A stretch of 64,000 bases of DNA from Vescimonas sanitatis (GTDB lineage Bacteria > Bacillota > Clostridia > Oscillospirales > Oscillospiraceae): positions 372,001 through 436,000 of the forward strand of contig NZ_JBMGPW010000001.1 in assembly GCF_049060325.1 (NCBI RefSeq), written 5' to 3'. Both the position numbers and the translations under genes were made by a program. Positions 63,667 to 64,000 of this stretch are shown here, piece by piece; position 1 is the first letter of the stretch; each line of letters starts with the position of its first letter. The notes under the pieces are model-generated. The model was not told the origin of the DNA. It did no database searches and was given only the letters and a program-made list of their open reading frames with translations.

Positions 63667-64000
63667 TTACGCGCTCTGCTCTCCCGCTGCTGGAGTGAAC
63701 GCAGCGCCCAGCTTTTCGGCTCTTGCCTGTGCCCGCTGCCGTTCCATGGCTTGCCCCGCCTTCTCCAGCTGACGCTCATAACAGAGGGCGAGGGCATTCT
63801 TGATCGGCAGGATGGTGTACCTGAGACAGCCGTTGCGCTTGAGACCGTCCCTGGTGATGATCTCCGTGCGCTCTGTTCGGATGAGCCCATGCTCCTCCAG
63901 CGCAGCAACATACTTTGCCACGGTGTTGACCGAGATACCCAGCTTCCTTGCGATGGTGGGGTAGCTGACGATGCATTGGTAGGTGCGGCGATCCTCAATG
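63667..64000 (-). CDS. Partial winged-helix protein, 5' end outside the window
   Basis: The minus-strand frame is open to the window edge: IEDRRTYQCIVSYPTIARKL, then GISVNTVAKYVAALEEHGLI, a winged-helix domain as in replication-initiator-like or GntR-like proteins. TERTEIITRDGLKRNGCLRY and a charged helical tail follow. The GTG at 63921 is inside the HTH and is not the start. The full length is unknown. Confidence 0.7.
   Translation of the reverse strand, partial: IEDRRTYQCIVSYPTIARKLGISVNTVAKYVAALEEHGLIRTERTEIITRDGLKRNGCLRYTILPIKNALALCYERQLEKAGQAMERQRAQARAEKLGAAFTPAAGEQSA

Noticed and set aside
1..64000. tRNA or rRNA genes, including a tRNA attachment site for the ICE
   Set aside because: No cloverleaf or rRNA-like sequence was seen by eye, and the insertion site is clearly a protein gene.

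Overview
The window is high-GC Clostridia DNA, by gene content most like gut Oscillospiraceae and relatives. It holds one complete integrative conjugative element (ICE) of the Tn1549/CTn type, about 60.2 kb from 353 to 60551, with both ends visible. The ICE sits inside a tyrosine-integrase gene of a resident element. The N-terminal 326 codons of that gene lie at 60549-61526 (minus) and the C-terminal part at 101-355 (minus). Joining the halves across the shared GTG restores a 409-residue integrase in frame.

All ICE genes run on the plus strand. 617-5050 is the maintenance region: ParB-like protein, small conserved proteins, a PAPS-reductase-like protein, and a RepA_N-type initiator with iteron-like repeats in its linker. 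5133-17371 is the type IV secretion block: PcfB, VirD4, Maff2, VirB6, PrgI/VirB3, VirB4, NlpC/P60 hydrolase, CD1107-type membrane protein, topoisomerase III. 17539-38493 holds an ArdC/YodL protein, TTRAP, a giant methylase/helicase gene and a DUF3849 protein. 38497-42898 holds MobC, a CD1845-type protein, an AbiEi/AbiEii pair and the relaxase. 43290-52727 is an accessory block: HTH protein, ECF sigma factor, two related small membrane proteins, a polytopic membrane protein, a PrsW-type protease and a 2177-residue SLH surface protein. 52905-60520 holds sortase B, a sigma-like protein, a DUF6870-like protein, three tandem large serine recombinases and a 45-codon ORF.

A second mobile element, an 8.36-kb Tn4451-family mobilizable transposon (27885-36241), is inserted in frame-restoring fashion in the giant methylase/helicase gene. 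It carries tnpX, tnpV, tnpY-like, tnpZ-like (MobV) and tnpW. Its very AT-rich passenger segment (about 30.6-33.05 kb) encodes a GNAT acetyltransferase and a divergent relative of the bifunctional aminoglycoside enzyme AAC(6')-Ie-APH(2'')-Ia.

The most striking hidden signal is shared by both nested elements. Each has a TTGACA at its right end and a TATAAT/TATACT at its left end, placed so that circularisation makes a sigma-A promoter with exactly 17 bp spacing. For the transposon this matches what is known of Tn4451. For the ICE it would switch on the whole left-end operon only after excision. Other unusual features are a tnpV-like gene nested in another frame of the giant gene, one 25-bp palindrome present in frame in two unrelated genes, and the sigma/PrsW/surface-protein module.

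The flanks (1-352 and 60552-64000) belong to the resident element: tandem tyrosine integrases, a ribbon-helix-helix-like protein and a winged-helix protein that runs off the window. No rRNA, tRNA or CRISPR was seen.
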